DNA of 40,435 nucleotides, from positions 1 through 40,435 of the forward strand of contig CAZIIM010000016.1 in NCBI GenBank assembly GCA_964539305.1, written 5' to 3'. This document shows positions 25,975-34,488 of this stretch, in pieces. Both the position numbers and the translations under genes were made by a program. How positions within the stretch are numbered: position 1 is the first letter of the stretch; every line of letters starts with the position of its first letter. The notes under the pieces are model-generated. The model was not told the DNA's origin. It ran no database searches and was given only the letters and a program-made list of their open reading frames with translations. The DNA is from CAZNUM01 sp964539305 (GTDB taxonomy: Bacteria; Fidelibacterota; Marinisomatia; Marinisomatales; TCS55).

Positions 25975-27885
25975 CTAACGATGTTTGCGTGATTTAATAT
26001 TATTCAGCAGATAATTCTGTTTATAATTAGACGGTTGATATTCAGGGATGAACTCTTTAAGGGTATTCATTACGATTTTAGCATCATATGATTGGGCTGA
26101 TTTGATAATTTTTTCAACTTGCTCCATCATATAATTCCAATTCTTCTCTATGCCGTTTTTTAAGACCATGATTTTCTCATGGCCTGTGTCAATAATATTT
26201 TCTTCCTTGGTAATTAATTCCTCGAACATTTTTTCACCGGGTCGCATCCCTATATATTCAATATCAATATCCAATTCAGGTTCGAGTCCACTAAGTCGGA
26301 TCAGTTCATACGCAATATCCTTAATGTTCACAGGTTTTCCCATATTTAAAACAAATATTTCACCCCCCTGCCCCATTGCGCCAGCTTGTAAAATGAGCTG
26401 AGCCGCTTCAGAAATAGACATAAAATAGCGGTACATTTGCGGATTAGTGATGGTAATGGGGCCTCCTTTTTTAATCTGTTCCTGGAATGTTGGGATCACA
26501 CTTCCAGAGCTCCCGATCACATTTCCAAAGCGGACCGCCATAAACTTCACCGTCGATTCCCTGCTCTTACTTTGAATTAAAATCTCCGCCACCCGTTTGG
26601 TTGCCCCCATAATGTTGGTCGGGTTTACAGCCTTATCAGTAGAAACCAGGACAAACCGACTTATGTTATATTCTTCGGAAACGTCAATCAGGTTGAGAGT
26701 TCCCTGCACATTCGTCAAAATAGCCTCCCAGGGATGAGCTTCCTGCATAGGGACGTGTTTATAGGCTGCTGCATGAAAAACAACGTGGGGCTTAAACGAG
26801 GCGAATACCCGATGAAGCAGGGCCGGATGCCGGATATCCCCCAGCACGGGTTGAAATGATACAGGGTGTGGGCTGTTAATACACTCCCGTTCAATCTTGA
26901 ATAAATTATGCTCACTTTGATCAAATAAAATCAGTAAATCCGGATCAAAGGTAAGACATTGTTTTACTAATTCAGAACCGATTGAACCGCCGGCCCCAGT
27001 TACCAGCACCCTTTTACCGTATAAGTAGTGAGAGATGGCACTTCGATCCAGTGAAATTTCTTTTCTCCCCAGTAAATCAACCATTGAAACTTCACGGACA
27101 GTCTTAATGGATACTTTACCATCAATTAATTCCGAGAAGGTTGGTACTGTTCGGTATGGTTTATCCGTAGACTTACAAATTGCAACGATGCGGCGCATTT
27201 CAATATTCGTAGCTGTTGGGATGCAAATTAAGATTTCGTCATATGGTATATTGATATTCGATAATTCATCAATTGTACCTAGAATCGGAACACCATGAAT
27301 CGTCGCCCCAATTTTGGAAGTATCATCATCTAGAATACCGGCAACGACATATCTCATGGAAGGATTATCACGAATTTCCCTGATTATTTTTTCTGCACTA
27401 TAACCTGCTCCCACCATAATAAGTTTCTTTTTTGCCGGTGTTAGTGTATCCCTTGCTTGCAATACCGGATACTGGAACACATTACTAAAATAAAGCCGAA
27501 CACTAACCCGTGAAGCGCCAAGAAAAATGGTGGTTAAAAAATAGTCGATAAAAATAACCGACCGGGGGAATCCATTTAATCCATAAATCAGAGAGAGAAA
27601 AGCGAGACTCATGATCGAGCCGAGGGACGAAGCTTTAATTATGTTTATAAAATCAGAAATACTGGTGTAACGCCACATACCGCGATATAATCCAAAAATG
27701 AAAAACGATAGAAATTTTGAGAAGAAAACAACGGGTATAAGTGTTTTAATATGCTCCCATTCTTGGGGAGGAATACTAAAATCAAACCGCAACAAAAAGG
27801 CCAATAAAACACTGAGTAACAGCAGGGCTGTATCCACAAGAATAAACACTACAATATTTTTATTTTTATTAAACCGCCTATACAT
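25975..27885 (-). CDS. CapD/WbpM-type membrane nucleotide-sugar 4,6-dehydratase
   Basis: 636 residues from ATG. Four membrane helices occupy ~10-110. A first nucleotide-binding region has KLIMVGAGYSAEKIIREI (~152-170). The catalytic SDR domain has VLVTGAGGSIGSELVKQ (~290) and STDKAVNPTNIMGATKRVAE (~413), where the family uses a T-D-K and M-x3-K arrangement rather than Y-x3-K. Members convert UDP-GlcNAc to UDP-4-keto-6-deoxy-HexNAc, the precursor of QuiNAc, FucNAc or 4-amino sugars. The adjacent aminotransferase and initiating transferase suggest the product is aminated at C4. Confidence 0.92.
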   Translation of the reverse strand: MYRRFNKNKNIVVFILVDTALLLLSVLLAFLLRFDFSIPPQEWEHIKTLIPVVFFSKFLSFFIFGLYRGMWRYTSISDFINIIKASSLGSIMSLAFLSLIYGLNGFPRSVIFIDYFLTTIFLGASRVSVRLYFSNVFQYPVLQARDTLTPAKKKLIMVGAGYSAEKIIREIRDNPSMRYVVAGILDDDTSKIGATIHGVPILGTIDELSNINIPYDEILICIPTATNIEMRRIVAICKSTDKPYRTVPTFSELIDGKVSIKTVREVSMVDLLGRKEISLDRSAISHYLYGKRVLVTGAGGSIGSELVKQCLTFDPDLLILFDQSEHNLFKIERECINSPHPVSFQPVLGDIRHPALLHRVFASFKPHVVFHAAAYKHVPMQEAHPWEAILTNVQGTLNLIDVSEEYNISRFVLVSTDKAVNPTNIMGATKRVAEILIQSKSRESTVKFMAVRFGNVIGSSGSVIPTFQEQIKKGGPITITNPQMYRYFMSISEAAQLILQAGAMGQGGEIFVLNMGKPVNIKDIAYELIRLSGLEPELDIDIEYIGMRPGEKMFEELITKEENIIDTGHEKIMVLKNGIEKNWNYMMEQVEKIIKSAQSYDAKIVMNTLKEFIPEYQPSNYKQNYLLNNIKSRKHR

Positions 27886-27958
27886 GATCCTGTTACTCTC
27901 TAATAACGAACGGCAGAGTTTACTTTAAGATAACCGTGATATTCAATTTGTTTGCGAC

Positions 27959-28615
27959 CTAGTCTAATTCCCTTATTTGGGAGGCTAATTGTGGGTCAAA
28001 CCTATCGATAAACCAAGATAGTACCAGTGATCTGGCGCACATGGGGAATAGAACCGATAATCCTGTCATTATAGCCAGCGTAAGATCAAGAAGAACTGAT
28101 TGATGAGCAACATAAATCCTATTTAGTCTAATTTTTAAAGGTAATATATTTTCATAGGACGAGAGGCCTCCCTTCTTTTCCAATAATTTCTCTTCGTCGC
28201 GAAAAATAATGGAAGCGAAATCAGTTAAACCTGGCTTCACAGACTCCAGAAAAGAAAAACTTGATTGATCAACAAATTCGGGAATTTCAGGCCGAGGCCC
28301 TATAAAACACATTTCCCCTTTTACGATATTCCACAATTGAGGAATCTCATCAATTTTAAACTTCCTTAGGAAAGCACCCCACAAGGTAACGCGCGCTTCA
28401 CCTGAAACTGTAATCCCTGCTTTCGTGAGAGATGGCTTCATGGATCTGAATTTATGTAATTGAAACAGTTTGAAGTGGTACCCAACACGATCATGGTTGT
28501 AAAAAACAGGGGAGCCGTGAAATGCTAAAGACAAGACGATGATAATCAGCAAAAAGGGGGATAAAATAATCAGAATGAAGACGGCAATAACCCGACCAGC
28601 CCACTCATTTAACAT
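27959..28615 (-). CDS. Initiating sugar-1-phosphate (polyprenyl-phosphate) transferase
   Basis: 218 residues. One N-terminal hydrophobic helix (VIAVFILIILSPFLLIIIV) precedes the bacterial sugar transferase domain: HDRVGYHFKLFQLHKFRSM (~40-58), FLRKFKIDEIPQLWNIVKGE and MCFIGPRPEIPEF. The size fits the small PglC-like class rather than long WcaJ/WbaP enzymes. It moves a sugar-1-phosphate to undecaprenyl phosphate at the inner membrane and so sets the first sugar of the repeat unit. It overlaps the aminotransferase stop by 7 bp. The sugar may be the CapD/DegT product, by context only. Confidence 0.92.
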   Translation of the reverse strand: MLNEWAGRVIAVFILIILSPFLLIIIVLSLAFHGSPVFYNHDRVGYHFKLFQLHKFRSMKPSLTKAGITVSGEARVTLWGAFLRKFKIDEIPQLWNIVKGEMCFIGPRPEIPEFVDQSSFSFLESVKPGLTDFASIIFRDEEKLLEKKGGLSSYENILPLKIRLNRIYVAHQSVLLDLTLAIMTGLSVLFPMCARSLVLSWFIDRFDPQLASQIRELD

Positions 28616-29793
28616 GCATATTTATCCCAGAGATATTGAAGAGTTTCCACTATGTAATCAACATCTTCATTTTGCAAGGATGGATACAAGGGAAGTGAAA
28701 TCACAGATTCCGATAATTTTTTTGCAACGGGAAAATCTTCCGGTTTGTAACCATATTTTTTCTGATAATAAGAATGCATATGGATGGGAATAAAATGTAC
28801 CGATGTTCCAATACCAAACTCATTCAGCTTGTTTATTAATTCACTACGACTAATTTTCCATTTTTCAGGTTTTATCCTGATTACATACAAATGCCAGGCA
28901 TGAACTTTCCCCACCTGATGGCTGGGAAGTATCAATCCTGGGATAGGAGATAATCCTCGGGAATAAGTCTTGACAATCTCAATTCGGCGCTGGTGCCAAA
29001 CCTGGAATTCCTTCAATTGAACGAGACCAATGGCGGCGGCCACATCCGTCATATTGTACTTATAACCCAAGCGAGTAATATCATAAGCCCATTTCCCCTT
29101 CCCCTGATAACGTTTCCATCCGTCTTGTGACATTCCATGTAAGGATAAGGTGCGGACCGCAGTAGCAAGATCTCTATTATTGGTGGCAAAAGCACCCCCT
29201 TCTCCCCCGGTTGTTATATTTTTATTGGCATAGAAAGAAAAAGCTGCCCCATCGTTGGTATCCCCCGTCTTACCGACATCAGAAACGGTTTCTAAAGCAT
29301 GAGCGGCATCTTCCAGGATAAAAACACCATATCGCTCCGCCATCGATTTTAAGAAGCTCATTGAAACAGCCTGACCAGCAAAATGGACAGGGATTATCGC
29401 CTTAATTTTATGTTTCCTGGTTTTCAGAAGTTCTTCTACTTGGTTTAAATCAATGTTGTAAGAGTCTGGATCTACATCCATAAGTAATGGATGCGCTCCA
29501 ATGAATTCTCCCACTTCAACCGTCGCAACAAAGGTGTAGGTCGGTGCAATAAAATAATCACCTCGTTTTAGTCCGGCACCTAAAAGGCCAAGATGCAATG
29601 CAGCAGTCCCTGAGTTCAAGGCAACAACGTGTTTGGCATTTAGTATCTTAGATAATTCCAGCTCGAATTGTTTAACCTGTGGACCGGTTGTAACCCAACC
29701 GCTTTCTAATGTTTCCTTAATTAGCTTAACGGTATTCCCCGAAAAAACAGGGCGATGGAAAGGAATTATCCGTTTTGGCTTCAATTTGTTCAT
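28609..29793 (-). CDS. DegT/DnrJ/EryC1/StrS-family nucleotide-sugar aminotransferase
   Basis: 394 residues from ATG. PLP motifs: NSGTAALHLGLLGAG (~62), LEDAAHALETVSD (~162) and the lysine in FSFYANKNITTGGEGG (~188). The blocks SGWVTTGPQVKQFE, KVHAWHLYVIRI and FGIGTSVHFIPIHMHSYYQ resemble ArnB and other 4-keto-sugar aminotransferases more than WbpE. I therefore infer transfer of an amino group to C4 of the CapD product. If no WbpE exists elsewhere it could instead serve the 3-keto step of the WbpA/B/D/I route. It sits between a glycosyltransferase and the initiating transferase. Confidence 0.88.
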   Translation of the reverse strand: MNKLKPKRIIPFHRPVFSGNTVKLIKETLESGWVTTGPQVKQFELELSKILNAKHVVALNSGTAALHLGLLGAGLKRGDYFIAPTYTFVATVEVGEFIGAHPLLMDVDPDSYNIDLNQVEELLKTRKHKIKAIIPVHFAGQAVSMSFLKSMAERYGVFILEDAAHALETVSDVGKTGDTNDGAAFSFYANKNITTGGEGGAFATNNRDLATAVRTLSLHGMSQDGWKRYQGKGKWAYDITRLGYKYNMTDVAAAIGLVQLKEFQVWHQRRIEIVKTYSRGLSPIPGLILPSHQVGKVHAWHLYVIRIKPEKWKISRSELINKLNEFGIGTSVHFIPIHMHSYYQKKYGYKPEDFPVAKKLSESVISLPLYPSLQNEDVDYIVETLQYLWDKYAC

Positions 29794-29809
29794 GGCTCAC
29801 ATAAGAAAA

Positions 29810-31027
29810 TTACATGATATTTAAAAATTGATCGGCCAATCGTTTATAATCATGGTTCTTTTTTACATACTTCATCCCGTTTCGTCCTAATTCATCTCTT
29901 TCGGCAGGTGATAGTCTTCTCAGTTTCAAAGCTGCTTCGGCTATGGAATGGGGATCCTGCGGCTGGCAGATGATTCCACAATTGGCTTTTTTGATCAAAT
30001 TATGATCAGAATTAACTGCGTAGAGAATCGGTTTTCCGGCACGCATATAATCAAACAGTTTATTGGGACTTAAACCATATTGGAACAACGGTCTATTCAT
30101 TAAGCCCATATAAAGAGCATCAAATTCACGTAAAAAAGAAATAATTTGATTCTTCGGGGCTGGGTCAAAGAAGAAAATATTCTTAAGATTTTTCTTCTTT
30201 ACCAAGTTGACCAGAGTGTGTTTTTCGTTTCCATCTCCCAGCAACACCCCTGCTATTCCGGAATCCTTAAGGATTTCAAGTGCTTGAACAAACGACAACA
30301 GATCATTCGCCTTCCCATGGGCACCGGCATACCCAATGATGAATGGATATTGTGATTTAACCACTTTTACCATCTGTTTTTCTCTGGGAGGCAAGGTTTT
30401 TAATGATTCACTATTAAAATCGATGCCGTTAGGGATATGAACAAATTTTTCTTTTTTCAATCCATGTTTCTGTAAATAGGCCATTGTATTGGGGAGAATG
30501 GAAACTACCATATCAGAAAAACGACAATAATAATTTTCTGCCCATTGAAATAACAACATCAAGGGGTTGTATTTTGAAAAATCGCCTAGTTCAATAGGGC
30601 TTAAAGGCCATAAATCGTGTAATTCAAAAATCAGTTTCGCCGAAAATCTATTGGCGACTTTCCGGGCTGGAAAAATATCCAGTGGATAAGTGGACGAAGC
30701 AATGACTACATCCGGGATCAATTTTTTTATAAAAGATTCGTTTTTAAACAACAAGGTATAAATAAAAGAAATCATATTCACAACCCGTCCAATTCCATTC
30801 CCTTTATAGGGTGGAGTTTTTATCCAGCAATATTCAATACCATCAATTAATTCAAATGTAACTGAAGAATGAATTTTGGGATCCTTTCGTCGCACATGGG
30901 AAAAAGAGGCTGCCACGATCAACACACGATGGCCATTGCGAACCCACTCCCTGGCCAGGTAATAAGGCCGGTACTCCATACCTAAACTGGGAGCTCCGGC
31001 ATAATGGTTAAATATCAGAATATTCAT
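29810..31027 (-). CDS. Glycosyltransferase family 4 (WbuB-like)
   Basis: 405 residues from the ATG at 31027; a TTG at 31036 adds MNF and is less likely. The N-terminus MNILIFNHYAGAPSLGMEYR with YLAREWVRNGHRV is typical of WbuB-like enzymes. A Rossmann half follows, then the GT4 donor site: GYAGAHGKANDLLSFVQAL, VLLGDGNEKHTL and YMGLMNRPLFQYGLSPNKLFD, where the usual E-x7-E region is SPNKLFDYM. It transfers a sugar from a nucleotide donor onto the growing lipid-linked oligosaccharide on the cytosolic face. It overlaps the wbpI stop by 20 bp. Donor and linkage unknown. Confidence 0.87.
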   Translation of the reverse strand: MNILIFNHYAGAPSLGMEYRPYYLAREWVRNGHRVLIVAASFSHVRRKDPKIHSSVTFELIDGIEYCWIKTPPYKGNGIGRVVNMISFIYTLLFKNESFIKKLIPDVVIASSTYPLDIFPARKVANRFSAKLIFELHDLWPLSPIELGDFSKYNPLMLLFQWAENYYCRFSDMVVSILPNTMAYLQKHGLKKEKFVHIPNGIDFNSESLKTLPPREKQMVKVVKSQYPFIIGYAGAHGKANDLLSFVQALEILKDSGIAGVLLGDGNEKHTLVNLVKKKNLKNIFFFDPAPKNQIISFLREFDALYMGLMNRPLFQYGLSPNKLFDYMRAGKPILYAVNSDHNLIKKANCGIICQPQDPHSIAEAALKLRRLSPAERDELGRNGMKYVKKNHDYKRLADQFLNIM

Positions 31028-32105
31028 GAAATTCAATTAAATGAAGTAAAATCTTTTGGGCTGCTTTCCCATCCCCAAAAATATCATTTGCAACGCCCTT
31101 GTGGCCCAAGCGGGATAAACATATGGGCACTAAATCTGATAGTTTACCCAATGGAATTAAATAATTCCAATCCGACTCGACCAATTCAGGCCACTCTGTT
31201 TCTGCACGAATCGTAACACAGGGTGTTCGATGAAAATAAGCTTCGCGCTGCACACCGCCCGAATCGGTAATAATCAACACGGCATTCCTTTCCAATTGGA
31301 TCATATCGAAATATCCTACAGGTTCAATAATCATCAATTCTTTTTCTGCCGTACTCCAGATATCCATATGTAAAAGCCGTTGTCGGGTTCTTGGGTGTAG
31401 AGGTAAAACCACGGTTTTGGATTTACTAAGCTGCAACAACTCATGAAACAGGGCTTTCAGATATTTTGGGTTATCGGTAATCTCTGCTCGATGGATTGTT
31501 GAAAGGATATATTCTTCTGAAGTAAGGTTAAGTTGCTCCAGAATCTTACTTTTCTGCGCAGCTTTTTCCCGGTAATAAAGAGCCGCGTCGTACATAACAT
31601 CCCCCACATAATGACATTTATCCCCTAATCCCTCCCTTTGAAGATTAAGAACGGCTACACGGGTCGGAGCAAACAATAAATCAGAGGCATGATCGGTTAA
31701 AATACGATTGATTTCTTCAGGCATTGTTCGATTAAACGAACGCATCCCTGCTTCAATATGGGCCACGGGGATTTGTTCTTTTACCGCTGCCAATGCACCT
31801 GCAAGAGTGGAATTTGTATCGCCATACACAATCACCATATCCGGTTTTTCTTTTACTAGTACACTCTCAATTTTTTCCAACTGGCGCCCCGTCATTGCAC
31901 CATGGGATAGTCCTCCAATTCCTAAATTATAGTCAGGCTCTTCCAACTCCAGTTCCTTAAAAAATACTTTTGACATACTGGAATCGTAATGCTGGCCCGT
32001 ATGTACAATAACTTCATCCACTCCATCATTTTGTTTTATTAGTCGGGAAAGGGTCGCCGCTTTAATAAATTGAGGTCTTGCACCTATAATCGTTAGAATT
32101 TTCAC
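31008..32105 (-). CDS. wbpI: Non-hydrolysing UDP-HexNAc 2-epimerase (WecB/WbpI family)
   Basis: 365 residues from GTG. Family blocks are ILTIIGARPQFIKAATLSR (N-terminus), VYGDTNSTLAGALAA, HIEAGMRSFNRTMPEEINR (~111-129), HPRTRQRL and ITDSGGVQREAYF. It inverts C2 of a UDP-2-acetamido sugar. WecB acts on UDP-GlcNAc to give UDP-ManNAc; WbpI acts on UDP-2,3-diacetamido-GlcA to give the manno form. With wbpA, wbpB and wbpD in the locus I prefer WbpI; sequence alone does not separate the two. A 90-bp gap containing an inverted repeat precedes it. Confidence 0.85.
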   Translation of the reverse strand: MKILTIIGARPQFIKAATLSRLIKQNDGVDEVIVHTGQHYDSSMSKVFFKELELEEPDYNLGIGGLSHGAMTGRQLEKIESVLVKEKPDMVIVYGDTNSTLAGALAAVKEQIPVAHIEAGMRSFNRTMPEEINRILTDHASDLLFAPTRVAVLNLQREGLGDKCHYVGDVMYDAALYYREKAAQKSKILEQLNLTSEEYILSTIHRAEITDNPKYLKALFHELLQLSKSKTVVLPLHPRTRQRLLHMDIWSTAEKELMIIEPVGYFDMIQLERNAVLIITDSGGVQREAYFHRTPCVTIRAETEWPELVESDWNYLIPLGKLSDLVPICLSRLGHKGVANDIFGDGKAAQKILLHLIEFHEYSDI

Positions 32106-32138
32106 TGAACCACTGCCTTAAAAATACACTTGTTGACA

Positions 32139-32190
32139 CCGTGAGGAGAACAGGGACGCTCCGCATATATTACACACCTCGCACTCACGG
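32139..32190. repeat. Inverted repeat in the wbpI / PD40 gene gap
   Basis: CCGTGAG (32139-32145) and CTCACGG (32184-32190) face each other across 38 bases in the 90-bp gap between the lipoprotein stop and the wbpI start. On the minus strand a TTTTT follows about 20 bases later, so a weak intercistronic terminator or RNA-stability hairpin is possible. Confidence 0.3.
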
Positions 32191-32195
32191 ACTGA

Positions 32196-33281
32196 TTATT
32201 CTGGAACAGGTAAAAAGGTAAACGAATAATCTGTCCGACTATTGTTAGAGATATTCTTCTGATCCGAACCATCCAGATTCATAATATAAATTTCCCAGTT
32301 TCCATCCCTCTGGGAAAGAAATACAACACGTTTACCATCGGGATAAATGCGCGGAGACCAATCCTCAGCAGGATTGTTAGACAGATTTTTTTGGCCCGTA
32401 CCATCCACATTCATAATATATATTTCTTTGTTTCCATCGCGGTTAGAAGTAAAGACGATTTGATTTCCATCAGGCGAAAATTGAGGTTCCGAGTCCCAGG
32501 CTGAATTTTTTGAAAGGTTGACTTGGTTGGACCCATCAATATTCATAACATATATTTCTTCATTTCCATCGCGCAAAGACGAAAAGACTATCTGATTTCC
32601 GTCCGGTGAAAAGCAGTCTCCTATATGAAGGATGTCATCCTGCAAATTGTGCGTAAGGTTCACCTGGTTTTCTTCCAGTAAATGCATAAAGAAAATATCA
32701 GCGTTGTTATTTTTCCATGATTGATAGATTATGTTACTTCCATCCGGGGAAAATTGAGGTTTTTTCTCATACCAAAACGTGTTAGTGAGGTTACGTTTAT
32801 CTGAACCGTCGGTATTCATTATAAAGATGTCATAATTATCATTTTCAGGGAAATATTTTAAATACAAGATCTGACTCCCATCCGGAGAGAATACAGCATC
32901 ACCATCGTAAAGAGAATCATTGGTAACATTAGTCAGGTTTTCCCCTTTCCACTTCGTGTAACCATCGTACCACGTCAAATCCATCGTATAAATTTCTTTA
33001 TTCCCGTCCCGATCGGTGATGAATAACACTTTATGTCCGTCAAATGTCACATCCGGCTCCCGGTCGTACCATTCATTCCGGGTTAGGTGAGTGATATTGT
33101 TCCCATAAATATCCGTGATTAAAATGTCATAATTCCACCACCGGTACCCACTGTAGATGATTGAAGGGCTTTGGATACCTGTTTCCGTGCCCGATTGAAT
33201 AGAATCGCTGCAACTCACAACCCACAATGTGAGGATAAGCAGACCAAGACCAAGTATTCTATTCTTTAATTTTTCCATCAT
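32196..33281 (-). CDS. PD40/TolB-like beta-propeller lipoprotein
   Basis: 361 residues from the ATG at 33281, which overlaps the preceding glycosyltransferase stop by ATGA; the frame is open to 33371 but that extension lies inside the neighbour. The signal MMEKLKNRILGLGLLILTL ends with VVSC, a lipobox with Cys near residue 24. The rest is about eight repeats of the form FSPDGxQIVFxSxRDGNxEIYxM, a WD40-like (PD40) propeller as in TolB. No Pal-binding or catalytic part is visible. It may be a surface- or periplasm-facing binding protein. Presence inside a glycan locus is unusual. Confidence 0.82.
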   Translation of the reverse strand: MMEKLKNRILGLGLLILTLWVVSCSDSIQSGTETGIQSPSIIYSGYRWWNYDILITDIYGNNITHLTRNEWYDREPDVTFDGHKVLFITDRDGNKEIYTMDLTWYDGYTKWKGENLTNVTNDSLYDGDAVFSPDGSQILYLKYFPENDNYDIFIMNTDGSDKRNLTNTFWYEKKPQFSPDGSNIIYQSWKNNNADIFFMHLLEENQVNLTHNLQDDILHIGDCFSPDGNQIVFSSLRDGNEEIYVMNIDGSNQVNLSKNSAWDSEPQFSPDGNQIVFTSNRDGNKEIYIMNVDGTGQKNLSNNPAEDWSPRIYPDGKRVVFLSQRDGNWEIYIMNLDGSDQKNISNNSRTDYSFTFLPVPE

Positions 33282-34408
33282 CTTTTGGAATCCGTAATGC
33301 TTTCGTAGCCCTTGTTTGGATTCAGAGTTCGAGAATAAACCTGTTCCAAACGATCTACACAGGTCTCCCAATTATAGCGTTTTTTCACAAAATTCCTTCC
33401 GTTTTGCCCCAATTGACGACACAGGTCATGGTTAAGAAGTAATTGTTCCATTTTTGTAGCCAGTAATTTGGGATTCCGCGGTGGTACCAAGAAACCAGTT
33501 TCTCCATCATGGACAATCTCCGGTAATCCACCGATATTAGAAACTATAACAGGCAAAGCTGACGACATGGCCTCTAAGACAGCTACACCAAAACTCTCCC
33601 TGTGGGGAACATTAATATAGGCAGAGAGACGACTATAGAAATGGGGCATCTTTTCATATTGAATGGTACCTGCAAATTCGACCTGATCATTTAAATTCAA
33701 TGATTGGACCAGTTCTTTCAGTTTTAACTTTTCAGACCCGTTTCCTGCGATGACCAGACGAACTGACATACCAGGGTTCTTTTTTACCACGAAGCCGAAA
33801 GCTTTAATAATGGTATCAATTCCAGTGTATGGTGCGAGGTTTTTCGCGACCCCAAAAGTAAAACTGTTCATATGCGCTTGAAGATAAGGCTTATAGAAAA
33901 CGGGGTCGATACCAAAAGGAATGACGATAGGACTGATCCCAACTCGTTTTTTTACTTGAGTCGCCAAATATTGACTCGTGGCTAAAATAGAATTAGCCCG
34001 TTTCAGAATCCAACATAAATAGTAATGATGAAGAAACGACTTTTTAGGAAAAGAATCGATGTCACTCCCCCATACAGAAAGTAGAAAGGGTTGAAATCCG
34101 GTCATGGTTGCCAAAAAACCGTAACTACTGGCATAGTGGGCATGGATAAGATCAGGGGTAAACGTTTTAATGGTTCTCATTAGCGTTGGTAACGTTTTAA
34201 GATATACCCCCTTTTTTAAGGCCCCCTCTTCCCCGTCACAAGAAAACTGTCCAGCGTTCAATACTTGAATTTGGTCATAGGATTCATAAGAATCGGTTGT
34301 AAAAGAATGGATACCGAACAGGAAAATCTGGTGTCCTCGACGGGCAAGCGCGGTAGCCCACTTGATTGTATGGGAAGAATCTAGGTCAGCCAATAATAAA
34401 ATTCTCAT
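33278..34408 (-). CDS. Glycosyltransferase family 4
   Basis: 376 residues from ATG. The N-terminal domain has MRILLLADLDSSHTIKWATA and HAHYASSYGFLA. The donor domain has LVIAGNGSEKLKLKELVQSL (~220), VEFAGTIQYEKMPHFYS and the E-x7-E block ESFGVAVLEAMSSALPVI followed by GGLPEIVHDGETGFLVPP. This is a standard GT4 retaining glycosyltransferase of the cytosolic inner-membrane face, probably adding one residue of the repeat unit. It is divergent from the GT2 gene across a 73-bp gap. Confidence 0.9.
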   Translation of the reverse strand: MRILLLADLDSSHTIKWATALARRGHQIFLFGIHSFTTDSYESYDQIQVLNAGQFSCDGEEGALKKGVYLKTLPTLMRTIKTFTPDLIHAHYASSYGFLATMTGFQPFLLSVWGSDIDSFPKKSFLHHYYLCWILKRANSILATSQYLATQVKKRVGISPIVIPFGIDPVFYKPYLQAHMNSFTFGVAKNLAPYTGIDTIIKAFGFVVKKNPGMSVRLVIAGNGSEKLKLKELVQSLNLNDQVEFAGTIQYEKMPHFYSRLSAYINVPHRESFGVAVLEAMSSALPVIVSNIGGLPEIVHDGETGFLVPPRNPKLLATKMEQLLLNHDLCRQLGQNGRNFVKKRYNWETCVDRLEQVYSRTLNPNKGYESITDSKR

Positions 34409-34447
34409 CAGCAGGATTAAATGGCCGACATTGAAACCATTAAATAG

Positions 34448-34488
34448 AAAATTTGGAACTCCTTGTTTAATTCTTTAAAATTTGGAAC
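34448..34488. repeat. Two 12-bp direct repeats 29 bp apart
   Basis: AAAATTTGGAAC occurs at 34448-34459 and again at 34477-34488, start to start 29 bp. They lie in the divergent gap between the GT4 and GT2 genes, and the second copy spans the TTG proposed as the GT2 start. They could be paired operator half-sites or a small tandem duplication. Confidence 0.35.

Noticed and set aside
33282..33371. N-terminal extension of the PD40 lipoprotein
   Set aside because: It overlaps the glycosyltransferase and would bury the lipoprotein signal.
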